Source of the DNA: an uncultured Clostridia bacterium | GTDB taxonomy: Bacteria; Bacillota; Clostridia; Oscillospirales; Acutalibacteraceae | Assembly (NCBI GenBank): GCA_947627725.1 | Contig: CANQXE010000012.1 | Coordinates: 1-64,000 of the forward strand | DNA length: 64,000 nucleotides | Reading direction: 5' to 3' | Shown: piece by piece, positions 8,241 to 17,111 of the stretch | How positions within the stretch are numbered: the stretch's first letter is position 1 | Layout: each line of letters opens with the position of its first letter | The notes under the pieces: model-generated | The model's database searches: none | Seen by the model: the letters and a program-made list of their open reading frames with translations, nothing else | What the model was told of the DNA's origin: nothing | Program-made: the position numbers and the translations under genes

Positions 8241-9248
8241 CTATTCAGCAGCTTCCTCAACTGCAACCGCGCAGGCTACTGTTGCGCCTACCATTGGGTT
8301 GTTGCCCATACCGATAAGTCCCATCATTTCAACGTGAGCAGGAACGGAAGATGAGCCTGCAAACTGAGCGTCTCCGTGCATTCTGCCCATAGAGTCTGTA
8401 AGACCGTATGATGCAGGACCGGCAGCCATATTATCGGGATGGAGCGTACGTCCCGTACCGCCGCCTGACGCAACTGAGAAATAGGTTTTTCCGTTTTCAA
8501 GAGCCCACTTCTTGTAAGTGCCTGCTACAAGATGCTGAAAACGTGTCGGGTTAGTTGAGTTACCTGTAATGGAAACGTCAACGCCCTCATGCTTCATAAT
8601 TGCAACGCCCTCGAGAACGTCATTAGCGCCGTAGCATTTTACAGCCGCCCTTTCACCTTCCGAGAAAGCCTTTTCCTCTTCAATCTTAAGGTCGCCGGTG
8701 TAAAAATCATAATCGGTTTTTACATAGGTAAAGCCGTTGATACGTGAAATGATATAGGCCGCGTCCTTACCAAGACCGTTAAGGATAACCTTGAGCGGTT
8801 CCTTACGGACCTTATTCGCTGTTCTTGCAATACCGATTGCGCCCTCGGCGGCGGCAAAGGATTCGTGACCCGCAAGAAACGCAAAGCACTTTGTCTCCTC
8901 GCTGAGGAGCTTAGCGCCGAGATTACCGTGACCTAAACCAACGTTTCTCTGCTCTGCGACCGAGCCGGGAATACAGAATGCCTGAAGACCGATACCGATT
9001 GCGGCGGCGGCTTCAGACGCCGTTTTAACACCTTTTTGAATTGCAACGGCAACACCGAGTGTATATGCCCAGCTTGCATTTTCAAAAGCTATCGGCTGAA
9101 CGCCTTTTACGATAGCGTCAACGTCAATACCCTTTGATAAGCATAAATCTCTTGCTTCCTCAAGACTTGAAAGACCATATTCAGCAAGACATTTTTCAAT
9201 TTTGGCAAGTCTTCTTTCCTTGCCTTCAAATTTTACATCATTTGCCAT
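8241..9248 (-). CDS. GGGtGRT protein
   Basis: A 335-residue member of the conserved GGGtGRT family, named after the motif seen here as SVASGGGTGRTLHPDN near residue 262. The GLGHGNLGAKLL and FLAGHESFAAAEGAIGIART segments are also well conserved in my recollection of the family. No biochemical role is established. The gene lies 18 bases downstream of a NifU-like gene, and this pairing recurs in anaerobic Firmicutes, so a role in iron-sulfur or related cofactor chemistry is plausible. The absence of a signal peptide points to the cytoplasm. Confidence 0.85.
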   Translation of the reverse strand: MANDVKFEGKERRLAKIEKCLAEYGLSSLEEARDLCLSKGIDVDAIVKGVQPIAFENASWAYTLGVAVAIQKGVKTASEAAAAIGIGLQAFCIPGSVAEQRNVGLGHGNLGAKLLSEETKCFAFLAGHESFAAAEGAIGIARTANKVRKEPLKVILNGLGKDAAYIISRINGFTYVKTDYDFYTGDLKIEEEKAFSEGERAAVKCYGANDVLEGVAIMKHEGVDVSITGNSTNPTRFQHLVAGTYKKWALENGKTYFSVASGGGTGRTLHPDNMAAGPASYGLTDSMGRMHGDAQFAGSSSVPAHVEMMGLIGMGNNPMVGATVACAVAVEEAAE

Positions 9249-9266
9249 TTTACTGCCCTCCCTATC

Positions 9267-9959
9267 TTATTCTTCTCTCGGGTCGATATACTTTGCGGCA
9301 TTGGCAAAGCGACCGTAGTTGCCGATATTTGCTTTATAAGCCTCATCGGGAGTTTTACCGTGACGGATATCCTCAAGCATTTTACCAAGCTTGACGAATT
9401 CATATCCGATAACTTCTCCGTCCTCGTCAAGCGCCATACGTGTAACATAGCCCTCAGCCATTTCCATATAACGAACACCTTTGAGCTTTGTTGAGAACAT
9501 TGTACCAACCTGTGAGCGAAGTCCCTTGCCGAGATCCTCAAGAGCCGCGCCGATTACAAGACCGTCCTCAGAGAAAGCTGACTGTGAGCGACCGTAAGCA
9601 AGCTGCTTAAAGATTTCTCTCATAGCAACGTTGATAGCGTCGCATACAAGGTCGGTGTTAAGACATTCAAGCAGAGTCTTGCCGGGAAGAATTTCAGCAG
9701 CCATAGCGGCTGAATGGGTCATTCCTGAGCAACCGATTGTTTCCACAAGAGCCTCTTCAACGATACCGTTTTTAACATTAAGGCTGATTTTGCAGGCACC
9801 CTGCTGAGGCGCACACCAGCCGATACCGTGTGAAAAACCGCTGATGTCGGAAATTTGATAAGATTTTACCCATTTGCCTTCTTCAGGGATGGGTGCCGGG
9901 CCGTGATGCGGACCTTTTTTTACGGTACACATCTGCTCAACTTCATTTGAATAGACCAT
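9267..9959 (-). CDS. NifU-like iron-sulfur cluster assembly scaffold protein
   Basis: A 230-residue protein whose central part resembles the IscU/NifU N-terminal fold. Cysteines appear in GIGWCAPQQGACKISL, ETIGCSGMTHSAAMAAE and TDLVCDAIN, in the order expected for scaffold Cys residues. The family is longer than IscU, and the extra C-terminal region (from about 135) has no recognised motif. It is the first gene of an operon with the GGGtGRT gene. It probably holds or transfers an Fe-S cluster for that partner; the client is unknown. Confidence 0.75.
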   Translation of the reverse strand: MVYSNEVEQMCTVKKGPHHGPAPIPEEGKWVKSYQISDISGFSHGIGWCAPQQGACKISLNVKNGIVEEALVETIGCSGMTHSAAMAAEILPGKTLLECLNTDLVCDAINVAMREIFKQLAYGRSQSAFSEDGLVIGAALEDLGKGLRSQVGTMFSTKLKGVRYMEMAEGYVTRMALDEDGEVIGYEFVKLGKMLEDIRHGKTPDEAYKANIGNYGRFANAAKYIDPREE

Positions 9960-10294
9960 ATGTTTACTCCTTCCAAATAGATTTGCAAAAGAGAAATAAA
10001 CTGCTTTTGCAAGTCAATAGTATATATAATTATAAAAAATTATTAAAAATATTATAACCAATTTAATATACATCTTCAAGAGCAAAAAGATATTTTTGAC
10101 ATATTTTAACACATTTTGTTTTTAGTTATATAAAATATTCGTGTTTTTAACTAAAAAAATTATTAAATTTTTATTAAATTTTAGTTATTACTATTACAAT
10201 AACTATATATTAAATAATATAATATATTAAGCAATATTATATTACATTATATAATACTAAATATTATACTAAAGAAAGGGGATAAGTCTTATTT
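9960..10294. other. AT-rich divergent intergenic region
   Basis: About 335 bases without a gene, very AT-rich (long TATTA/ATTAAA runs), between the divergent NifU-like and surface-protein genes. It must hold promoters for both. A TTGACA occurs at about 10095, but no -10 at ideal distance is convincing. The only clear site is the AAAGGGG ribosome-binding sequence before 10295. Confidence 0.5.
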
Positions 10295-11158
10295 ATGAAA
10301 AAGTATTTTAAGAGGAGTATCGCACTGATTTTATCTGTCCTGATGCTGACATGCAATTTACCTTTTGTATCATTCGCGGCAGAGAATGAGGGAATTAAAA
10401 TTTCTTCAAATATCAGTGTATCGGATGTCGAAATAGACAGCGGTATAGAATTTACATACTATATTGAAATTGACGGGCAGCCGTACAACGGAACTGCGTC
10501 CGGCAGCGACGCTGAAACTTATGACGTTACCGACGGTTATCTCACAATGCCGTACAACGTAAGCGCTGTTATCAGCGACATTCCTGACGGCGCGTATTAT
10601 AGCGTTAAGAGGCTCGCGTACGACAATGACAAGTATGCTCTTATTAAGGAAACCGATCCTCAGGAGGGCGAATTTTCAAATAAGGAATATTTTGTAACTG
10701 TTGACGGCGGTGAAAGACAGCGAATCACTTCGGCTGAATATAATGCGGCAACAGGCGGTGAGGATAAAACCGTTACGCTTTACCAGGATGAAGAAGGCAA
10801 GACATATGATGAAGATAAGCTTACATCTGTTAAGGCTTGGGATGCGGTTCAGACAAAGAATGCTCTTGGTAATAACGAATATTCTGTTGAGGAAAAGGAC
10901 TTTACCTATGTAACCGATTCTCTTGAAGAATATGATATAACCTACAGTATTGATAAGAGTTATAAAAAGAGTTTTATTACTAATATATTCAGCGCCAATG
11001 TTACAATCGGAATTGAAGGTTATGAGCTTGGCGCAGATGTTGAAACAAGCAATAAACCGGCAGACGGCAACAGCACAACCAAGAAAACCGCGAGAGAAGC
11101 TATTATTAACAATGTTAAGACAAGTATGATAAAGGCTTGCGTACAGAGTTCTCACTGA
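10295..11158 (+). CDS. Exported Cna-B-type surface protein, N-terminal part (frameshifted)
   Basis: Begins with a clear signal peptide (KKYFKRSIALILSVLMLTCNLPFVSFAA) and continues as a beta-rich extracellular region to residue 287. Reading stops at 11156-11158 with the tail CVQSSH. The reading frame that continues the protein (AYRVLTENIKALTGKTAVLD) is open from 11133 in another frame and leads into the next entry. Removing a single T near 11138 would join the two into a protein of about 1,380 residues. So this is probably the 5' part of one broken gene, or a sequencing error. Starts after AAAGGGG. Confidence 0.75.
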   Translation: MKKYFKRSIALILSVLMLTCNLPFVSFAAENEGIKISSNISVSDVEIDSGIEFTYYIEIDGQPYNGTASGSDAETYDVTDGYLTMPYNVSAVISDIPDGAYYSVKRLAYDNDKYALIKETDPQEGEFSNKEYFVTVDGGERQRITSAEYNAATGGEDKTVTLYQDEEGKTYDEDKLTSVKAWDAVQTKNALGNNEYSVEEKDFTYVTDSLEEYDITYSIDKSYKKSFITNIFSANVTIGIEGYELGADVETSNKPADGNSTTKKTAREAIINNVKTSMIKACVQSSH

Positions 11159-11231
11159 AAATATTAAGGCTTTAACAGGCAAAACGGCTGTTCTGGATAT
11201 TGATGTTACTTCTCTGCTTCCTGACCAGAGC

Positions 11232-14200
11232 ATGTGGAGCGATGACACGGAAACCCTTACATACACAGCAAAGGCGCACGGCTTTAAAGAGGTTACAGAG
11301 CATACATATGTTTATGAGTCCGAATCTGTTTCGGCTCTCAAGGATATAGCCTTTGACGCCGTGTTTGCTCCTGCGCCTACAGGCAGCTTTACAGTTGATT
11401 TTATGCTTTATGACGGAGCTCTTCCCGTAGCTTATGACGGTGCGAACTTTGAGGTTCGTGACAGCGACGGAAAGCTTCTTACTCCGGTTAATGAGGAGAC
11501 CGGAATTGGAGATTATACTCTTGAAGTAAAAAATGACAGCTACAATATACCGATTTTAGGCTCTATCGGATTTACAAAGTATATATTTTCCGGCTTGAAG
11601 TACGGTACATACACAATTCAGCAGACTTCCAGTGAAGATGGATTTGTAGTTGATAAGACAGCGTACGAGTTTAACGTCGCGAGAGAGGACGGAGCTGTAA
11701 CAGGTGATAAATTTGCAAAATCCAGTTTTGGCTCTTATACAGCGTTAACCAATAATACCTACAGCTTTGGGGCAACCTTTAAGGTATTTAAAAACAACAG
11801 CATCTCAATCAGCTTCCATAAGGTTGACCAGAATGACGAGCCGGTAGTGGGCGCGGATTTCTTGCTGATTGACAGAGACGGTCTTATTCAGTTTGTAAAA
11901 GATTTGGCAGGCGCGGCGCCTGACATCGTTGGCGGATTGGATTTTAACAGCATTCTTGAGCAGCTTTCGGGTACAGACTGGTCCAACATTGATGTCGGAA
12001 CGATTATCGGTCTTATTCTTTCAATTGCGACTATAAATCCTTCACTTCTTCCTGAAATTACAATACCGGCAATTTTAACATCAACCTCTGACGAAAACGG
12101 TCTTGTTGAGCTGAACAATTCCAAAAATATGTTAAATACACTTGGTACTGTTCTGGACAGCGGCGTTGTTTCAGGTGAGCAGCTTGCGCAGGTAATTGAG
12201 TCGGTTTTCGGCAATGTTATTCCGGAAGAATATTTACCGCTGCTTACTAAGCTTGCTGAAATGAGCGATAATATTAATGTTACAACAGGCTTTAAAGCAG
12301 GCTCATATATTATGATTGAGACTTCGGCTCCCTTTGGCTATGATAGAAATTCTACAATTCTTACATTTACGCTCAATAATGACGGAACGGCATATGTAAG
12401 CACAGGTGTTATCTTCCCCGTAATTGTTGACGCTCTTAACAATCGTTTTGATATTGATATAACCGAGTTCATTGTTACAGAGGAGCAATTTGAACAGTAC
12501 AAAGAGCAAATCGGAAATGCATTTACTGATTTTAATGAATATGCTGATTATGTACTCGGAAATGTTATTGATTTCGTCGGTGAAATATTCGGAGAAGACA
12601 ATCAGGTTTCAAACGTTCTTGATAATATCAGAAATAATTTAGACGGTTATTATAACAGGTATGAAAATCTTGCAGACGCAATCGGCGGACTTGTTAAGGA
12701 AGTAAACAACGCTATATCTCAGGATATAAATGAAGATTTCCGTTATATCGACACAAGATATTTTGTTAATATTGATATTAATATAGCTGATTGTAAAGGC
12801 AACGCGATAGATAATGTTCAATACACTGTTACTGATTCAGAGGGAAATGAGATTGAGCTTAACGAGGATGGAGTATCGGTTACAGTTCCGTTTGGTGATT
12901 ATTCAATAGCTGTTACCGCTCCTGAAGGATATTCACTTGATGATGAATCTGCAGTGACAACTGTAACAGTTAACGACGCTAAAAAAACGTACTCATTTGA
13001 TTTATCTTATCACAAACTCGGTGAGCCTGTTTACGACAGAATAGAGCCGACTTGTGAAGAGGGAGCTTCCGATATAACGAGAGTTTATTGTTCACTTTGC
13101 GAAGCGCTTGTTTCTAAGGTGATTACTCCTGATAAATCAGCTCCCGCGCTTGGTCACGATTACAAGGGCACAGTTACACAGGGTACTGACGGTGAGAACC
13201 ATACAGTACAGTGTACAAGATGCGACAGCACAACGCAAGTTCCATGTACATGGGATGAGATAGATTCGGGATTTGCTCCGAAAGTCGGTGTACCCGGTAA
13301 GGAAGCTGTTTACCAGTGTACTGTTTGCGGTCAGACAAAGGGAGGCAATGAAATTCCCGCTCTTAATCCGAATGTAACAATCGTTTCCAAGCCGCTTGGC
13401 TCAACGGAAGTTAAGTACTACAAAAACGGTGTTCTTACCACCGAAAGTGTTCCGGCAGCCGAGTACGGCACAGCTAACCTGAATATTCATGCTGATTATG
13501 ATACACAGATTGTTCTTACAGCTACACCTGTTGACGGTTCCTCCTTTGTTGGCTGGATGGTTAACACCGCGCTTTTAGGCGGTGGAAAAAACAATAATCC
13601 TCATAGCGCAACAGTTCTTGCCGATATCACATATGAGCCTATATTCCAGGAGGATGAATCTTCAGAGTTTACAGTTGTATTTGCGGATAAGTATGGCAAT
13701 ATTTTCAATACGCAGACTGTAACAAGCGGTGATGAAATTGTAATTCCCGATGGTCCTGTTGTAGCAGGTCAGACATTTACCGGATGGTCATTAACAGATG
13801 AGCAGATTCATGCTCTTACATCAGCCGCAACAATCTATGCTAATTATGAGATAAATGCAGATCAAACATATACAGTGACCGCAGTCGGAGCAACCATTTC
13901 AACTCCTGACAGTGAAGCTCAGGATGAGCTTGACGGAATCATTTACAGTGCTCTGGTAACGGTAACAGCGCCCGGTGCAAAGGCTTGGAAAATAGGCGAC
14001 GCAATCGTTGCTTACGGCGAGTCATATACCTTCTATTTAGGCGCGGATGTTACACTCACATTTGAAACTGAAAGTGTAACAGAAACCCCTGCGGTAGCGG
14101 CTGTTTCTACAACCCAAATCGGCGCGGATGGCAATATCAAGGCATCATTTCTTGCTACGCGTACAATGGTAGAGGGTTATACATATGTAAATGCCGGTTT

Positions 14201-14438
14201 CATATACAGTACCAGTGCTGACACCGGCGAGCTTACCCTTGGCAACGTAGACCAGTCATCTATCAAAGCCTGCTATTGCACAACAGAGGTAGAGCAATTT
14301 GCGTTGAACTTAGGTCGTACATCACAGGCAGGTAAGATTTATGCAAGAGCATTCCTTGCTTACGTTGATCAGTCAGGTTCAGGTGCAACAGAAATTGTTT
14401 ATACCGATTTTGACCCATTTGATTACGACGTATTATAA
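11232..14438 (+). CDS. Surface protein with SpaA/Cna-B and InlB-type repeats, C-terminal part
   Basis: This frame is open from 11133; the 11232 ATG is only the first in-frame ATG and has no good ribosome-binding site. Seen in order: Cna-B/SpaA-like modules (SFTVDFMLYDGALPVAYDGA near the start, ISISFHKVDQNDEPVVGADF about 195-215, ending at IMIETSAPFGYD with the Glu used in isopeptide bonds); a third Cna-B-like stretch near 520; Cys-pair segments (CSLCEALV, CTRCDS, CTVCGQ); then an InlB-type repeat (VVFADKYGNIF...FTGWSL). There is no LPXTG motif or C-terminal membrane anchor. It is probably an exported adhesin or matrix protein, non-functional unless the frameshift is bypassed. A leader-like peptide gene follows 29 bases later. 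Confidence 0.75.
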   Translation: MWSDDTETLTYTAKAHGFKEVTEHTYVYESESVSALKDIAFDAVFAPAPTGSFTVDFMLYDGALPVAYDGANFEVRDSDGKLLTPVNEETGIGDYTLEVKNDSYNIPILGSIGFTKYIFSGLKYGTYTIQQTSSEDGFVVDKTAYEFNVAREDGAVTGDKFAKSSFGSYTALTNNTYSFGATFKVFKNNSISISFHKVDQNDEPVVGADFLLIDRDGLIQFVKDLAGAAPDIVGGLDFNSILEQLSGTDWSNIDVGTIIGLILSIATINPSLLPEITIPAILTSTSDENGLVELNNSKNMLNTLGTVLDSGVVSGEQLAQVIESVFGNVIPEEYLPLLTKLAEMSDNINVTTGFKAGSYIMIETSAPFGYDRNSTILTFTLNNDGTAYVSTGVIFPVIVDALNNRFDIDITEFIVTEEQFEQYKEQIGNAFTDFNEYADYVLGNVIDFVGEIFGEDNQVSNVLDNIRNNLDGYYNRYENLADAIGGLVKEVNNAISQDINEDFRYIDTRYFVNIDINIADCKGNAIDNVQYTVTDSEGNEIELNEDGVSVTVPFGDYSIAVTAPEGYSLDDESAVTTVTVNDAKKTYSFDLSYHKLGEPVYDRIEPTCEEGASDITRVYCSLCEALVSKVITPDKSAPALGHDYKGTVTQGTDGENHTVQCTRCDSTTQVPCTWDEIDSGFAPKVGVPGKEAVYQCTVCGQTKGGNEIPALNPNVTIVSKPLGSTEVKYYKNGVLTTESVPAAEYGTANLNIHADYDTQIVLTATPVDGSSFVGWMVNTALLGGGKNNNPHSATVLADITYEPIFQEDESSEFTVVFADKYGNIFNTQTVTSGDEIVIPDGPVVAGQTFTGWSLTDEQIHALTSAATIYANYEINADQTYTVTAVGATISTPDSEAQDELDGIIYSALVTVTAPGAKAWKIGDAIVAYGESYTFYLGADVTLTFETESVTETPAVAAVSTTQIGADGNIKASFLATRTMVEGYTYVNAGFIYSTSADTGELTLGNVDQSSIKACYCTTEVEQFALNLGRTSQAGKIYARAFLAYVDQSGSGATEIVYTDFDPFDYDVL

Positions 14439-14467
14439 CTATATTAAAAAAGGAGAACACAAATAAA

Positions 14468-14581
14468 ATGAAAGAGTTTTATACAAAGCCTTCAACTGAG
14501 GTGCAAAAGTTTAATACAGTTGATTTTGTTACAACAAGCGGCGGTAAAATTGAGGATCTTGTTCCACCGGATGAAGTATAA
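14468..14581 (+). CDS. Leader-like 37-residue peptide, possible RiPP precursor
   Basis: Starts with ATG after AAGGAGAA, 29 bases past the surface protein, and ends just before a strong terminator, so it is a translated gene. The peptide has M-K-E-x-Y-x-K-P at its start, Glu11, Phe15, then Thr-Val-Asp (17-19) and T-T-S-G-G (22-26), and ends in an acidic, Pro-containing tail (from Gly26). A second peptide with the same spacing of these residues lies at 41365-41490. A PqqD-family protein is encoded 180 bases downstream. No Cys is present. A modified-peptide precursor is a reasonable reading but unproven. Confidence 0.65.
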   Translation: MKEFYTKPSTEVQKFNTVDFVTTSGGKIEDLVPPDEV

Positions 14582-14590
14582 TAATTAAAA

Positions 14591-14617
14591 AGGGCGGCAG
14601 AAATGCCGCTCTTTTTA
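14591..14617 (+). terminator. Intrinsic terminator after the short peptide
   Basis: A 9-bp GC-rich stem (14591-14599 with 14604-14612) and a run of T follow the peptide stop by ten bases. Confidence 0.9.
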
Positions 14618-14705
14618 GTTAGGGAGTGTAATATAAAAAATGAAAGGAATAATTTGAACGATTGCACACAGACTTGTAATACCGCTCTTGGTGTAATAAT
14701 AGCTA

Positions 14706-14734
14706 TTGAAATTTATAAAATTTTTTGGTAAAAT
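14706..14734 (+). promoter_or_regulatory. Probable promoter of the PqqD-family gene
   Basis: TTGAAA (14706-14711), a 17-base spacer and TAAAAT (14729-14734) lie about 30 bases before the start codon, so the gene is transcribed independently of the peptide. Confidence 0.6.
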
Positions 14735-14763
14735 TTATATAATAATCAGTGAGGTTAATGTTT

Positions 14764-15030
14764 ATGAAAATAAAAGACGGATTCGCAAAAAGAAATATAG
14801 CGGGAGAAGAAATAGTTGTTCCCGTTGGAAAAACGGCGAAGAATTTTAACGGAATGATTACGCTTAATGAAAGCGGCGCATTTTTCTGGGATTGCTTTTG
14901 CAATGACATTTCAATTGATGACGCTGTGAAAATGGTAACCGATGAATATGAGGTTGATGAGGAAACGGCGAGAAGGGATATCCAGAACTTTGTTAAAATG
15001 CTCAAGGATAATGACCTTGTTGTTGAGTGA
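14764..15030 (+). CDS. PqqD-family protein (RiPP recognition element fold)
   Basis: An 88-residue protein of the PqqD superfamily. Features are a start FAKRNIAGEEIVVPVG, the central LNESGAFFWDCF segment typical of these small winged-helix proteins, and a C-terminal helix pair (DDAVKMVTDEYEVDEETARRDI). In RiPP pathways this fold binds the leader of a precursor peptide. Three in-frame starts exist; the ATG at 14764 has GAGGT at the best distance. No radical-SAM or cyclase gene is adjacent in this window. Binding to the upstream peptide is inferred from position and fold. Confidence 0.8.
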   Translation: MKIKDGFAKRNIAGEEIVVPVGKTAKNFNGMITLNESGAFFWDCFCNDISIDDAVKMVTDEYEVDEETARRDIQNFVKMLKDNDLVVE

Positions 15031-15053
15031 TTTTTCATAAAAACAAGAGAACG

Positions 15054-15097
15054 CCCTGCATAATTTCTCTCGCAGTTTATTATGCGGGGTTATTTTG
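15054..15097 (+). terminator. Terminator of the PqqD-family gene
   Basis: An 11-bp stem with one G-T pair (15054-15064 with 15079-15089) is followed by TTATTTTG. Confidence 0.75.
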
Positions 15098-15145
15098 TAT
15101 ACATAGACGGCAAGGGGATAGGTTGGTGAAACGCTAATGACAAAA
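15097..15145 (+). repeat. Fragment duplicated from the GNAT gene at 17.4 kb
   Basis: About 45 bases here closely match 17425-17470 within the GNAT gene, encoding YIDGK-IGW-NAND in both places, with a stop in place of Cys here. It is a degenerate duplicate or the remains of a second copy. Confidence 0.5.
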
Positions 15146-15321
15146 GAAGAAATGGTTAATGCAATTATATATGCCGATATAACCTGCCCCGAACTAAAAA
15201 CGGCGGCGGATAATTAATTGAAAACGGTGTTAAATATTGCGATTGTCCTGCCTGTATAGCGGCAAAGCGGTTGATAGACAATAAAGAAATGTTTTTAAAG
15301 TTCAGAGGTAAAAATGACTAA
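15137..15321 (+). pseudogene. Broken small Cys-containing protein
   Basis: ATG at 15137 opens a frame that ends at 15217 (MTKEEMVNAIIYADITCPEL...). Shifting by one base near 15212 continues as LIENGVKYCDCPACIAAKRLIDNKE and ends at 15321, overlapping the DUF4037 start codon as coupled genes do. The intact protein would have about 61 residues with a Cys-x-Cys-x-x-Cys cluster. A one-base deletion is the simplest explanation. The family is not recognised. Confidence 0.45.
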
Positions 15322-16402
15322 ATTTATAAAAGGGTTGGAATTGTGCGAGGAATTTTTTAATGAATGTGCAAAGCCTATTATTGGTAAATATTTTCCGAAT
15401 CTTCAATATTCAGCAGGGTTAATTGGTTACGGCTCTGATGTTCTCGGCTATGATGACGAGGTTTCCCGTGACCATATGTGGGGACCTCGTTTCTACATGT
15501 TTCTGAGTGAAAACGATATAGACAAAAAGGACGAAATATTCAATAAATTTGCAGAAAATCTGCCATATGCGTATATGGGTTATAGTGTGAATTTCACTGA
15601 GCCTGATCCAAATGATTGCGGTGTTCAGCACCCACAATTTATTGACAGTGGCAAAGTTAATCCATTGATATTTATTCAAACCTTTGATGAGTTCCTTATT
15701 GATGAAATAGGTACTGCTGATTTAGATGACATCACACCATCAGATTGGCTTACATTTTCAGAGCATAGGTTATTATCTTTGGTTTCTGGCAAATTGTTTG
15801 TAGACAAGCTGAATATTAGAAAACAGACAGATAAAATTAAGTTTTATCCTGATACGGTTAAGTTATATCTTATCGCGTCGCAATGGAACATAATCGCATC
15901 TGAACAAGCTTTTGTTAAGCGCTGCGGTGAGGTCAATGATGAAATAGGCTCTCAAATGATTTGTGCAAGAATTTCCGAAAGATTAATGAGATTGTGTTTT
16001 TTGTATAAAGATACATACGCACCATATAGCAAATGGCTTGGAACAGCTTTCGGCAAGTTAGATATTGATGAAACCATTAAGGGAAAAATCAATTCCGCTC
16101 TAAAAGCAAATGACTTGACACAACGGGAAAATAATCTTGTTGAAGCGCAGGCACTTGTTGCGGATTTGCATAATGCAAGCGGGCTCACGGACAAGATTGA
16201 GTATAGTGTTGAATCTTATTTTGGCAGAGATATAAAGGTTATCTTTGCAGATAAGTTCGTTGACGCAACCGTTGAGAAACTAAAAGGTACAGTATTTGAA
16301 AACATACCGCTTATAGGAACAATGAGCCAATTCGGCGGATTATCCGATTTTGCAGACGAAAAAGCTTACTATGAGCAGATAAAGAAAATTTATGGAGTTT
16401 AA
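15314..16402 (+). CDS. DUF4037 nucleotidyltransferase-like protein
   Basis: A 362-residue protein with GLELCEEFFNECAKPI at the start and the DUF4037 signature GYGSDVLGYDDEVSRDHMWGPR (about 38-59), which resembles the Gly-Ser...Asp-x-Asp metal site of nucleotidyltransferases. The remainder is mostly helical. Members are linked to transfer of nucleotides to small molecules, but no substrate is established. It lies first in a run of small enzymes of accessory character. Start ATG overlaps the broken upstream frame; GAGGT lies eight bases before it. Confidence 0.85.
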   Translation: MTKFIKGLELCEEFFNECAKPIIGKYFPNLQYSAGLIGYGSDVLGYDDEVSRDHMWGPRFYMFLSENDIDKKDEIFNKFAENLPYAYMGYSVNFTEPDPNDCGVQHPQFIDSGKVNPLIFIQTFDEFLIDEIGTADLDDITPSDWLTFSEHRLLSLVSGKLFVDKLNIRKQTDKIKFYPDTVKLYLIASQWNIIASEQAFVKRCGEVNDEIGSQMICARISERLMRLCFLYKDTYAPYSKWLGTAFGKLDIDETIKGKINSALKANDLTQRENNLVEAQALVADLHNASGLTDKIEYSVESYFGRDIKVIFADKFVDATVEKLKGTVFENIPLIGTMSQFGGLSDFADEKAYYEQIKKIYGV

Positions 16403-16404
16403 TT

Positions 16405-16569
16405 ATGATTGAGATAAGATATGCGACTATGGCAGATAAGGAAATGCTTTTGAGCAGGGACAGTCATATTAAGGAACATATTTGGGAAGAATCAATTGAA
16501 AGCAACCGTGAAATTATTATGCTTGTTGATGGTGACATTGAGGTTGTTGAAATAGTAGAGGAAATATGA
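16405..16569 (+). pseudogene. Truncated GNAT acetyltransferase N-terminus
   Basis: A 54-residue frame starting two bases after the DUF4037 stop and ending two bases before the next gene. MIEIRYATMADKEMLLSRD and IIMLVDGDIEV match the first third of GNAT acetyltransferases (compare IRxATxxD at the start and VxxxDGxxVG). The acetyl-CoA-binding region is missing, so it is a fragment that still reads through. Confidence 0.5.
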
Positions 16570-16570
16570 T

Positions 16571-17098
16571 ATGAACAATTATGTGGTTATAGCAAGATTT
16601 GATAATGCAACAGATAAAAAGCTGAATCAATTAAGAAAATCTTTTGAAAATGCAGGCTATTCTGTTCCCGAATGGCCTGTACATATTACTATTGCTGCAT
16701 ATGAAGGTATTGACGAAAAACAGATTTGTGATTGGACGCAAGAATTTTGTAAAAGTCATAAAAAGGTCATTGTTAATCTTTGCTCAGTAGGAATATTTCC
16801 GCCCAATAAAAGCCGTAATGTTATATATCTTGCTCCGGCATATTCAAAAATATTTGTTGATTTCTATTATGATTTTCACCAAAGATATGGGGAATACTGC
16901 ACAGGCATTGGTAGGTATAACTCAATCGTGAATGACAGTCCGTCAATACATTGCACTATTGCGGAAATTAATACTGACGATTTGCAAAACGCAATAAAAT
17001 TAGTGTTTAATAGCAAGTGTTTTGAAAAATCAAAAATCACCGCATTAGAAGTGTACACTTATCCTATGAGATTGCTAAAAAAATTTGAGTTAAAATAA
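16571..17098 (+). CDS. 2H phosphoesterase (2'-5' RNA ligase family)
   Basis: A 175-residue protein with the two H-x-T motifs of the family: VHITIAAY (about residue 37) and IHCTIAEI (about 119). Such proteins cleave or ligate 2'-5' phosphodiester bonds or cyclic phosphates in RNA or small nucleotides. Spacing of the motifs and total length fit. The physiological substrate cannot be read from sequence. The gene lies within a run of short accessory enzymes. Confidence 0.85.
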   Translation: MNNYVVIARFDNATDKKLNQLRKSFENAGYSVPEWPVHITIAAYEGIDEKQICDWTQEFCKSHKKVIVNLCSVGIFPPNKSRNVIYLAPAYSKIFVDFYYDFHQRYGEYCTGIGRYNSIVNDSPSIHCTIAEINTDDLQNAIKLVFNSKCFEKSKITALEVYTYPMRLLKKFELK

Positions 17099-17111
17099 CA
17101 GAGGCATAGTT

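Noticed and set aside
10295-14438. Sortase-anchored surface protein
   Set aside because: The C-terminus has no LPXTG-like motif, hydrophobic stretch or basic tail, so sorting by sortase cannot be claimed.
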